Assembly: GCA_002694345.1 (NCBI GenBank)
Contig: NZLV01000216.1
Location: 1-6,318, forward strand
DNA: 6,318 nt
Source of the DNA: Maricaulis sp.
Lineage (GTDB): Bacteria; Pseudomonadota; Alphaproteobacteria; Caulobacterales; Maricaulaceae
Direction of reading: 5' to 3'
Positions 1-5,689 of this stretch are shown in pieces. Position numbers and translations under genes: made by a program. Numbering within the stretch: the first letter of the stretch is position 1; each line of letters opens with the position of its first letter. The notes below the pieces were generated by a model. The model searched no databases. It was given only the letters and a program-made list of their open reading frames with translations, and had not been told where the DNA came from.

Positions 1-288
1 TATGCCTGGGGCTGGGACTATCACTGGGTCTCCAATGGCGAGGTCTACCGGGCCCAGCGCTATGAGGAATTCAACAATACCGATGGCGATCTGGACATCT
101 ATGCCGAGACCACGAACTGGCTGGGCATGACGATCCGGGCCGGTGTCGACGGTGTCTTCAACAATGGCGATGACCGCATGCGCGTCCTCTATGACGGTTC
201 GCGGGCCAATGGCGTCATCCTGGCTACCGAGCACCGCAATGTGTCGATGGGTCAAACCGTCTACGTGCGGATTGTCGACACGTTTTAA
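1..288 (+). CDS. TonB-dependent receptor, C-terminal fragment (5' end outside window)
   Basis: Only the last 95 codons are present, in frame from base 1 to the TAA at 286-288. The fragment alternates polar and hydrophobic residues like amphipathic outer-membrane beta strands, with many Tyr, Trp, Asn, Asp and Gly. It ends in a strand reading VYVRIVDTF; a terminal Phe is the usual BAM recognition signal of outer-membrane barrels. The stretch LGMTIRAGVDGVFNN, then RMRVLYDGSRANG, then the last strand, matches my memory of the end of Caulobacter-type TonB-dependent receptors, where a 'variety of N-x-L-N / R-x-R-x-x-Y-x-G' pattern precedes the final strand. Such receptors import large or scarce nutrients using TonB energy; the substrate cannot be told from this end. 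Barrel membership is well supported; the exact family is an inference because plug domain and TonB box are missing. Confidence 0.75.
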   Translation, partial: YAWGWDYHWVSNGEVYRAQRYEEFNNTDGDLDIYAETTNWLGMTIRAGVDGVFNNGDDRMRVLYDGSRANGVILATEHRNVSMGQTVYVRIVDTF

Positions 289-294
289 CGCATC

Positions 295-321
295 CGGAGC
301 CCGGTTCACCGGGCTCCGTTT
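295..321 (+). terminator. Hairpin after the TonB-dependent receptor gene, probable terminator
   Basis: A perfect 10-bp GC-rich stem pairs 295-304 with 309-318 around a TTCA loop. It begins 7 bases after the receptor stop codon. Only three T residues follow (319-321), so it is a weaker intrinsic terminator than the one at 1392-1421. It would insulate the downstream protease gene from receptor transcription. Confidence 0.6.
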
Positions 322-347
322 GCCGCCAGGCTCCAGCCGGAGCTAGA

Positions 348-443
348 ATGGCGTCTTGGGACCGGCAGCGCAGAATTGCCGGCCCGGCTCCAGCACCGGG
401 GGGCAGCTGGCAGCACCTTGATACGGGGTCCATACGGGCCTGA
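348..443 (+). CDS. Possible 31-aa leader ORF upstream of the protease gene
   Basis: An ATG at 348 opens 31 codons ending at TGA 441-443, 25 bases before the protease start. A GGAG at 339-342 sits 5 bases upstream, which is an acceptable Shine-Dalgarno spacing. The GGAG lies in the 3' arm of a small 5-bp hairpin (330-334 with 339-343), so it could be partly masked in RNA. The predicted peptide (MASWDRQRRIAG..., then Pro/Gly rich, ending TGSIRA) resembles nothing I recognise, has no signal or membrane segment, and has no run of a regulatory amino acid. It may be chance; GC-rich intergenic DNA readily gives ORFs of this size. Confidence 0.15.
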   Translation: MASWDRQRRIAGPAPAPGGSWQHLDTGSIRA

Positions 444-446
444 CAT
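418..446 (+). promoter_or_regulatory. Weak sigma70-like promoter candidate for the protease gene
   Basis: TTGATA at 418-423 is close to a -35 box, and TGACAT at 441-446, 17 bases later, is a poor -10 box. Transcription would begin near 453 and leave a leader of only about 16 bases. Apart from this, the hairpin at 295-321 and the short ORF at 348-443, I see nothing convincing in the gap between the receptor and protease genes. Confidence 0.2.
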
Positions 447-455
447 CATTGTCGC

Positions 456-460
456 GGGAG
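456..460 (+). promoter_or_regulatory. Ribosome binding site fixing the protease start
   Basis: GGGAG lies 8 bases before the ATG at 469. It supports 469 over the in-frame upstream ATG at 376, which would add 31 residues in front of an obvious signal peptide. Confidence 0.7.
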
Positions 461-468
461 CCAGAACC

Positions 469-1365
469 ATGCGTTCGATCTTGAAAACCGGAATTGCCGC
501 CGCCGCGCTGGGCCTGACAGGCCTGGCCGAGGCCGCCAGCCTGACCGAGGACATCACGCTTGAGCGTGCGCCCAGCGGTCACCTTCTCATCCCCATCACG
601 ATCGATGGCGAGGGCCCTTACGAGTTCATTCTCGATACCGGCGCCAGCCATACCGCCGTCGCCTCTGCGGTGGCGGAACAATACGGCTTCCAGTCCGACT
701 GGGATGATTTCGATGTGGTCCAGGCCCTCACCACCCAGTTCTCGGCGGAATTCTTCGAGCTTCCCAATTTCGGCTATGCCGGACGGACGCCGGGCGACAT
801 CAACACGGTGGTCATCCCGGTGCCCGAAGGCCACCCCATCCCCGTGGCGGGCCTGCTGGGTGCCGATGCCATCGGGTCGCAGCGTTATGCGATCGATTTC
901 GCGCACGGACAGCTGGTTCTGGACGCGGCAGCGCCGGGCCGGGCGGACGGGCAGATCAGTCCGGTCGGCCTGCTGATCACCGAGGCGCGGATGCGGCGCA
1001 CCTACCGGCCGGTTCATGTCCTGGTGGATTCCGGCAGTGCGCGCTCCATCGCCAATCTGCCGCTCGTCCGCGCCGCCGGGTCACGCCGGATGGGTCTGCG
1101 CATGGGCACGGTGAACGGGATTGACGGGCGGGAGCAGGAGAACATCGACACGCTCTTCGTGCGCAATGTCGAGATCGGCGGCTTGTGCTTTGCCGGCTTC
1201 CAGATGCTGGAAGGTGATCTGGACATCTTCCGGCATATGGGATGGGAGGACGAACCGGCCCTCATCCTGGGCATGGATGCGCTGCAGTTTGCCCGGATCA
1301 GCGTCGACCGCGAGGCCGGAACCTTCGAACTCGCCGCCGCCACCAACCGGTTCGACTGCGACTAG
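469..1365 (+). CDS. Exported retropepsin-like aspartic protease with two catalytic motifs
   Basis: The 298-residue protein should hydrolyse peptide bonds in the periplasm or outside the cell by the aspartic mechanism. Residues 1-23 look like a Sec signal peptide: MRSILK, then an Ala/Gly/Leu-rich core, with likely cleavage after LAEAA. Two similar halves follow. Lobe 1 has the catalytic motif LDTGASHT (Asp56), the hydrophobic-hydrophobic-Gly motif LLGADAIG (129-136) and a closing strand with AIDF...GQLVL (142-151). Lobe 2 repeats this with VDSGSARS (Asp187), ILGMDAL (266-272) and ISVD...GTFEL (277-288). Retropepsins normally carry one motif and dimerise; here one chain carries both. Cys240 and Cys297 are the only cysteines I found in lobe 2 and could form a disulfide. 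The gene stands alone between a terminator and a bidirectional terminator. Caulobacter PerP, which trims the polarity factor PodJ, is a periplasmic aspartic protease of this broad class, but orthology cannot be claimed and the substrate is unknown. Confidence 0.85.
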   Translation: MRSILKTGIAAAALGLTGLAEAASLTEDITLERAPSGHLLIPITIDGEGPYEFILDTGASHTAVASAVAEQYGFQSDWDDFDVVQALTTQFSAEFFELPNFGYAGRTPGDINTVVIPVPEGHPIPVAGLLGADAIGSQRYAIDFAHGQLVLDAAAPGRADGQISPVGLLITEARMRRTYRPVHVLVDSGSARSIANLPLVRAAGSRRMGLRMGTVNGIDGREQENIDTLFVRNVEIGGLCFAGFQMLEGDLDIFRHMGWEDEPALILGMDALQFARISVDREAGTFELAAATNRFDCD

Positions 1366-1380
1366 GCTCTGTTCCAGAGC
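1366..1380. repeat. Small inverted repeat directly after the protease stop codon
   Basis: GCTCTG at 1366-1371 and CAGAGC at 1375-1380 form a perfect 6-bp stem with a TTC loop, starting at the base after the TAG stop. No T tract follows, so it is not a terminator alone. It may protect the mRNA 3' end together with the larger hairpin just downstream, or be chance. Confidence 0.4.
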
Positions 1381-1391
1381 GCAGACAGCAA

Positions 1392-1421
1392 AAAGGCCGC
1401 GGAGCGAACTCCGCGGCCTTT
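1392..1421. terminator. Bidirectional intrinsic terminator between convergent genes
   Basis: Bases 1392-1404 pair perfectly with 1409-1421, giving a 13-bp stem with a CGAA loop. On the plus strand the stem runs into TTTCTGTT. On the minus strand it is followed by five T residues (complement of the A run 1390-1394) and its loop reads TTCG. It therefore suits both the protease gene ending at 1365 and the transporter gene whose stop codon is at 1445-1443. It is the strongest terminator in the window. Confidence 0.9.
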
Positions 1422-1442
1422 CTGTTGGGATCAAACGCCAGC

Positions 1443-3257
1443 TTACGGCGCGTCGGACGAGCGGTCCATGGACTGACCACCCGCCTCGGTCTCGGTCGGA
1501 TGGGGCTTGATCGCCGTGCCGTCCGCACCCGCCATCAGCCATTTGATGATCGGCGAGATCAGGAGCATCAGCACGGCCACCCCCATCGCGACCAGGCCGA
1601 CATTGGAATAGACCTCGGCATAGCCGGCCTTGGCAGCCGCCACATCGGTGAGCTGTCCACCGATTGTCTCGGCACCCGTGGTCGAAGCAATCACGCCCGC
1701 GAGGAAGTTGGACAGGCCCGAATACAGGAACCAGGCCCCCATCGTCATGCCGACCACACGGGCCGGGGCCAGCTTGGTCACGGCCGACAGGCCGACCGGC
1801 GACACCATCAGCTCACCCATGGTGTGGATCCAGTAGATCGCGAAGATGAAGTAGACCGCCGTCAGGCCGGTGGCCCCGCTGACACCCATGCCCGCGACCA
1901 GAACGTAGAAGCCCAGGCCCGCCATGAAGACGCCGAGCGCAAACTTCACCGGCGTGGACGGGTTCCAGCCCCGCTTGGCCAGGGCAATCCACAGCCAGGC
2001 AACGATCGGTGCGAAGATGAAGATGAAGCCCGCGTTCAGCGACTGGAAGACCGGTGCCGGAACGGACCAGCCGAACATGCTGCGGTCGACCAAGCGGTCG
2101 GTGAACAGGTTCAGCGAGGAACCGGCCTGTTCGAACAGCGCCCAGAACGGGATCTGCGCCAGCACGAAGTAGATCGCGGCAAACATGCGTTTCTGCTCAT
2201 CGCCCTTCGTCTTGAGGGCGGTGTAGCCGACCAGCAGGGCGAACATGGCAAGGCCGATCCAACCCACGACGTTGGCGAACATGTCCGGGAAGGCCACAAT
2301 GGCCATTGAAACAGCAACGATCGCGATACCCGTGGCATAGCAGGCCCATTCCACGTTCAGCGGACCGAAGACCTTCTGCTTCAACTTTTCCGGGTTCGGC
2401 GGCTCGGCACGGCCTTCGAGCCACGGTTGGAAGAAGAGGAAGGTCAACAAGCCGGCCAGCATGCCGACGCCGGCCAGGCCGAAGCCCCATTTCCAGCCCC
2501 AGACGATACCGATGATGCCGACCGTGATCGATGCCAGGAAGGACCCCAGATTGATCCCCATGTAGAAGATCGTGAAGCCCGAATCGCGGCGCGTATCACC
2601 CAGACCGTAGAGCGAGCCGACAATGGTCGAGATGTTCGCCTTGAGGAAGCCGACACCGGCAATGATGAAGGCTAAGGCGAGATACAGCGTGTTCACGAAC
2701 ATGCCCTGACGCTCGATCGTCGTCATATCCGACGAGAACGGCAGTTCGGCCGGCAGGCCGACAGCTTCAGGCTCGGCGACCTGCATGACCGTACCGCCTT
2801 CAGCGAAACTGATCAGGGATGTCCCCATCTCACTGACGACAATCTGGTTTGCATCACCACCGCGTCCATCGAGCGTGAGCTGGTACTCGGCGCCCTCATA
2901 GACAAAGGTCTCGCGAGAGCCATCGCCCTCGAACGCCATCAGGCCGTGACCGATCACCAGCAGGATCGCGCCGTAGGTGACGGCCTTTCTCTGTCCGAGA
3001 TAGCGGTCGGCCAGCGTGCCGCCGATGATGGTCATGATGTAGACGAGCGCCGTGTAGGCCCCGTACATGATGCCCGACCGCTCATCCGAGAACAGGAAGT
3101 GCTGTGTCAGGTAGATGATCAGCAGGCCGCGCATCCCGTAATAGGAAAAGCGCTCCCACATCTCAGTCAGGAACAGGATGGCCAGTCCCTTCGGATGCCC
3201 GAAGAAGGACGTGTCCTTGTTCTCCGCCGTTGCCGGCGTTGCGGTCGTGTCCGTCAC
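1443..3257 (-). CDS. POT/PTR2-family proton-dependent oligopeptide transporter
   Basis: This 604-residue inner-membrane carrier of the major facilitator superfamily should import di- and tripeptides with protons. POT hallmarks are present: the TM1 motif E32-M-W-E-R-F-S-Y-Y-G41 (ExxERFxYYG), the GGTLADRYLG loop (79-88), Lys206 in GFLKAN of TM4, the second PTR2 signature FYMGINLGS (231-239), FEQAGSSLNLFTDR in TM7 (375-388) and GELMVSPVGLS in TM10 (481-491, Glu482 at the usual proton/peptide site). The expected fold has 12 core helices plus the extra bacterial pair. It is longer than DtpA-type proteins (about 500 residues), mostly because of a roughly 75-residue hydrophilic insert at 110-184, between TM3 and TM4 on the periplasmic side. 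A second polar stretch lies near 525-550. The GTG start at 3257 is chosen over in-frame GTG 3284 and ATG 3272 because a strong ribosome binding site precedes it. The gene is 114 bases downstream of gshA on the same strand, without a clear promoter or terminator between them. Family assignment is secure; substrate range is inferred. Confidence 0.95.
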   Translation of the reverse strand: MTDTTATPATAENKDTSFFGHPKGLAILFLTEMWERFSYYGMRGLLIIYLTQHFLFSDERSGIMYGAYTALVYIMTIIGGTLADRYLGQRKAVTYGAILLVIGHGLMAFEGDGSRETFVYEGAEYQLTLDGRGGDANQIVVSEMGTSLISFAEGGTVMQVAEPEAVGLPAELPFSSDMTTIERQGMFVNTLYLALAFIIAGVGFLKANISTIVGSLYGLGDTRRDSGFTIFYMGINLGSFLASITVGIIGIVWGWKWGFGLAGVGMLAGLLTFLFFQPWLEGRAEPPNPEKLKQKVFGPLNVEWACYATGIAIVAVSMAIVAFPDMFANVVGWIGLAMFALLVGYTALKTKGDEQKRMFAAIYFVLAQIPFWALFEQAGSSLNLFTDRLVDRSMFGWSVPAPVFQSLNAGFIFIFAPIVAWLWIALAKRGWNPSTPVKFALGVFMAGLGFYVLVAGMGVSGATGLTAVYFIFAIYWIHTMGELMVSPVGLSAVTKLAPARVVGMTMGAWFLYSGLSNFLAGVIASTTGAETIGGQLTDVAAAKAGYAEVYSNVGLVAMGVAVLMLLISPIIKWLMAGADGTAIKPHPTETEAGGQSMDRSSDAP

Positions 3258-3264
3258 GCAAAAT

Positions 3265-3270
3265 CTCCCC
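3265..3270 (-). promoter_or_regulatory. Ribosome binding site selecting the GTG start of the peptide transporter
   Basis: On the minus strand GGGGAG occupies 3270-3265, and seven bases (ATTTTGC) separate it from the GTG at 3257-3255. The resulting protein begins MTDTTATP, a short polar cytoplasmic tail before the conserved GHPKGL motif. The longer in-frame starts at 3272 and 3284 lack a comparable site. Confidence 0.75.
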
Positions 3271-3371
3271 ATTACCCGCCCCACGCGGGAAAAATCATGG
3301 CGCGCAATTGACCATGAGGGAGAGGACCACTCAAGCCTGTGACGCGGCTGCGCCGTTCAAACCTGGGTGAG

Positions 3372-4748
3372 CTAGTAGGCGCACTCGGTAAAGACGGGCT
3401 CGATCTCGCCGCCCCATTCGCCCTTGAACCGGTCGATCAGGTCCTCGGCGCGCGTCCGTCCGGTGCGGACGATCTCGTCGAGATCATCGAGGAAGAGCGC
3501 CTCGTTTTCGCCGTGACCGTTCAGACGTTTGCGGGCGTTCAGGCCGGCGCGGGAAATGTCCAGGGCCTGTTTGGCAATGTCCTGCAGCGTGCTGTCGCGG
3601 AAAGGCGTGTGCAGGCCGGTCTTCGCCGCGCCGATGCGCAGGGCCTCGCGTTCTTCGGCCGACCAGTCCTTGACCAGATCCCAGGCCGCATCCAGAGCGG
3701 TGTCGTCATAGAGCAGGCCTACCCAGAAGGCCGGCAGGGCGCACAGCGTGTTCCACGGACCGCTATCGGCACCGCGCATTTCCAGGAAGGTCTTCAGGCG
3801 CACTTCCGGGAAGACGGTGGAGAGGTGGTCCTCCCAATCACTCATCACCGGCTTTTCGCCCGGCAGGATGTCCAGCTGGCCGGCCAGGAAGTCGCGGAAG
3901 GACTTGCCGGTGGCGTCCAGATAGACGCCCTTGCGCTTGACGAAATACATCGGCACGTCGAGCGCCCAGTCGCGATACTGCTCGAAGCCGAACCCGTCCT
4001 CGAAGACGAAGGGCAGCATGCCGGTGCGGTGGTTGTCCGTGTCGGTCCAGACATGAGAGCGGTAGGAGAGGAAGCCGTTCAGCCCCTTGTCCTTGAACGG
4101 GGAATTGGCGAACAGCGCGGTCGCGATCGGCTGCAGGGCCAGCGAGACGCGGAACTTCTTCGCCATGTCGGCTTCCGACGAGAAATCCAGGTTGGTCTGG
4201 ACCGTACAGGAGCGGAACATCATCTGATGGCCCATCGTGCCCACTTTGGGCATGTAGGCCTTCATCAGCTTGTAGCGCGCCTTGGGCATCATCGGGGTCT
4301 CTTCCAGAGACCATTTCGGGGAGAAGCCCAGGCCCAGATAGCCGGCGCCGATCTCGTCGGCGACTTCGCGCACTTCCTTGAGGTGGCCATTCACCTCGCC
4401 ACAGGTCTGGTGGATGGTCTCCAGCGGCGCGCCGGACAGTTCAAACTGGCCGCCCGGCTCCAGCGTGATGGACGCACCGTCGCGCTTGAGCGCGATCAGG
4501 ACACCGTCTTCCTCGACCGGCGCCCAGCCGAAGCGCTGCAGGCCTTCCAGCATTTTCTTGACGCTGGGACCGCCGCCATTCTCGTACGGGAGGGGCGTGT
4601 GATCGCCGAGGGCAAAGCCGAATTTCTCGTGCTCGGTTCCGATACGGAACGCGTCAACGGGCTTGGAGCCGGCGGCGAAATAGCCGGTCAGCTGGTCCAG
4701 GCTTTCAATGGGAGCACCTTCGCCGCCCGGATTGTACGTGCCGCTCAT
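3372..4748 (-). CDS. gshA: Glutamate-cysteine ligase, plant/alphaproteobacterial type
   Basis: The 458-residue cytoplasmic enzyme joins L-glutamate and L-cysteine using ATP, the first and rate-limiting step of glutathione synthesis. The sequence closely follows what I remember of Arabidopsis GSH1 over nearly its whole length: RIGTEHEKFGF (35-45, metal-binding Glu39 and Glu41), LEPGGQFELSGAP (96-108), MFRSCTVQTNLDFSSEADM (177-195), LALQPIATALFANSPF (203-218), RSHVWTDTDNHRTGMLPFVF (230-249), then EVRLKTFLEMRGADSGPW (315-332) and LCALPAFWVGLLYDD. It is not the E. coli GshA type. Cys116 and Cys336 are 220 residues apart, as are Cys186 and Cys406 of the plant redox switch; the second plant pair is replaced by Ala279 and Ile294. 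The ATG start gives the short N-terminal extension normal for the bacterial members, with only a weak GGGG ribosome site. The gene lies 96 bases downstream of rsmE on the same strand. No intrinsic terminator is visible after its stop. Confidence 0.96.
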   Translation of the reverse strand: MSGTYNPGGEGAPIESLDQLTGYFAAGSKPVDAFRIGTEHEKFGFALGDHTPLPYENGGGPSVKKMLEGLQRFGWAPVEEDGVLIALKRDGASITLEPGGQFELSGAPLETIHQTCGEVNGHLKEVREVADEIGAGYLGLGFSPKWSLEETPMMPKARYKLMKAYMPKVGTMGHQMMFRSCTVQTNLDFSSEADMAKKFRVSLALQPIATALFANSPFKDKGLNGFLSYRSHVWTDTDNHRTGMLPFVFEDGFGFEQYRDWALDVPMYFVKRKGVYLDATGKSFRDFLAGQLDILPGEKPVMSDWEDHLSTVFPEVRLKTFLEMRGADSGPWNTLCALPAFWVGLLYDDTALDAAWDLVKDWSAEEREALRIGAAKTGLHTPFRDSTLQDIAKQALDISRAGLNARKRLNGHGENEALFLDDLDEIVRTGRTRAEDLIDRFKGEWGGEIEPVFTECAY

Positions 4749-4783
4749 GGAACGCCCCGCTCTGCCTCAAAAAATGTCCGCAT

Positions 4784-4812
4784 CAGATATGGGGGCGTTT
4801 CGCCCGCGACAA
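4784..4812 (-). promoter_or_regulatory. Sigma70-type promoter candidate for gshA
   Basis: Read on the minus strand, TTGTCG (4812-4807) and TATCTG (4789-4784) are separated by exactly 17 bases. TTGTCG is a typical alphaproteobacterial -35 box. Initiation near 4777 would leave a leader of about 28 bases before the gshA ATG. The spacer contains a perfect 5-bp inverted repeat, GGGCG-AAA-CGCCC, which could be an operator or chance in GC-rich DNA. The promoter would let gshA be expressed apart from rsmE. Confidence 0.45.
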
Positions 4813-4844
4813 GGGTTGATGCCTGTATTTGTGCGATACGCGCC

Positions 4845-5612
4845 TCAGCTGCGCCAGTCACCCTGCAGGCTTTGCCAGAGCACGAGCGCTGCCACGGCAG
4901 CGGTTTCGGCGCGCAGGATGCGCGGCCCCAGCGTCACCGGAATGACAGCATCGTGATCGCGCAGGCGCTGGCGTTCCGCCTCGGAAAACCCGCCCTCCGG
5001 ACCGATCAGCACGGCTGCCGGGCCTTGCGCGACGTCTGACAAGGCCGCGGACATGGGCTGGCCCCGGCCGCGGGCACCGCCCCAGGGCTGGTCCGTGTCG
5101 TCGCCGGCCTCGTCACAGAAGATCAGCTTGCGCGTCGCGTCCCAGCCATCAAGCACGCGATCCAGCTTTTCCAGTTCGGCAATTTCCGGCAGATCGAGGC
5201 GTTCGGTCTGTTCGGCGGCTTCCTTGGCGATCAGCTGCAGGCGTTCCGGCTTGATGCGGTCGCTCTGGGTCCGGGCCGTTATCACGGGCGCGATGCGGGA
5301 GACGCCCAGCTCGGTCGCCTTTTCAACGATCAGGTCCGTCTTCTGGCGCTTCACCGGGGCAAAGAGGAGCCAGAGGTCGGGCACGCCGATCTGCTCCCGC
5401 GTCTGTTCGACCGGTTCCAGCACGGCCGTCTTGCGGCTGGCCTCCACCAGACGGGCTCGCCATTCCCCGTCACGCCCATTGAACAGGCGTACCGTGTCGC
5501 CCTCGCCCCGTCGCATGACGTTCACGAGATAGTGGGCGTCTTCCTTCGGCAGGGCGATGGCCTGGCCGGCGGCAAGGTTCTGGGTGACATAGAGGCGCGG
5601 ATCAGTTGACAT
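4845..5612 (-). CDS. rsmE: 16S rRNA (uracil1498-N3)-methyltransferase RsmE
   Basis: The 255-residue protein methylates N3 of U1498 of 16S rRNA in the decoding region of the 30S subunit, using S-adenosylmethionine. An N-terminal PUA-like RNA-binding domain (about 1-70) carries the usual HYLVNVMRR (27-35) and RLFNGRDGEW (42-51) stretches. The C-terminal SPOUT/trefoil-knot domain has LLFAPVKRQKTDLIVEKATELGV (82-104, family signature), RTQSDR (114-119), EAAEQTER (131-138), and the two cofactor-knot motifs GPEGGFS (204-210) and LGPRILRAETA (228-238). Length fits the family. The frame stays open far upstream, but the homology begins at ATG 5612 and no other start codon lies close by. Oddly, the only ribosome site, GGGAG, ends one base before the ATG, which is closer than usual. 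The gene is divergent from ubiA (77-base gap) and upstream of gshA on the same strand. Confidence 0.95.
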   Translation of the reverse strand: MSTDPRLYVTQNLAAGQAIALPKEDAHYLVNVMRRGEGDTVRLFNGRDGEWRARLVEASRKTAVLEPVEQTREQIGVPDLWLLFAPVKRQKTDLIVEKATELGVSRIAPVITARTQSDRIKPERLQLIAKEAAEQTERLDLPEIAELEKLDRVLDGWDATRKLIFCDEAGDDTDQPWGGARGRGQPMSAALSDVAQGPAAVLIGPEGGFSEAERQRLRDHDAVIPVTLGPRILRAETAAVAALVLWQSLQGDWRS

Positions 5613-5621
5613 TCTCCCGCT

Positions 5622-5647
5622 TTGACGGCGCTGTGCGTCAACGTCAA
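5622..5647. repeat. Inverted/direct hexamer repeat between rsmE and ubiA
   Basis: TTGACG at 5622-5627 is followed, after 8 bases, by CGTCAA at 5636-5641 and a second CGTCAA at 5642-5647. The first pair is a perfect inverted repeat and the last two are tandem. The element fills the middle of the 77-base divergent gap. The hexamer resembles a -35 box in both directions, but I could not find a matching -10 box at 17 bases for either gene, so it may instead be a binding site or chance. Confidence 0.3.
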
Positions 5648-5689
5648 GAGCGCCTTGAATTGGCCCAACGGTTTTGCCACACCGCGAAA

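Noticed and set aside
376..468. Longer N terminus for the protease from ATG 376
   Set aside because: It would put 31 unrelated residues in front of a clear signal peptide; ATG 469 has a well-placed GGGAG.
343..1017. 224-codon minus-strand ORF opposite the protease gene
   Set aside because: Antisense shadow of a gene with a signal peptide and clear catalytic motifs.
1242..2309. 355-codon plus-strand ORF rich in Arg, His, Gln and Asp
   Set aside because: It overlaps the end of the protease gene, the terminator and the antisense strand of the transporter gene. Its composition is that of a shadow frame.
3258..3371. Promoter or terminator between gshA and the peptide transporter gene
   Set aside because: Minus-strand TTGAAC and TTGAGT hexamers have no acceptable -10 box at 16-18 bases, and no stem followed by T residues is present. 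Apart from the ribosome site at 3265-3270 I see nothing supportable.
4770..4777. T run upstream of gshA on the minus strand as an rsmE terminator
   Set aside because: The nearby GGGCG-AAA-CGCCC hairpin is separated from the T run by about 17 bases, so they do not form an intrinsic terminator.
3339..5039. 566-codon plus-strand ORF opposite gshA and part of rsmE
   Set aside because: It is antisense to two clearly recognised genes, has a composition typical of GC-rich shadow frames, and shows no domain I recognise.
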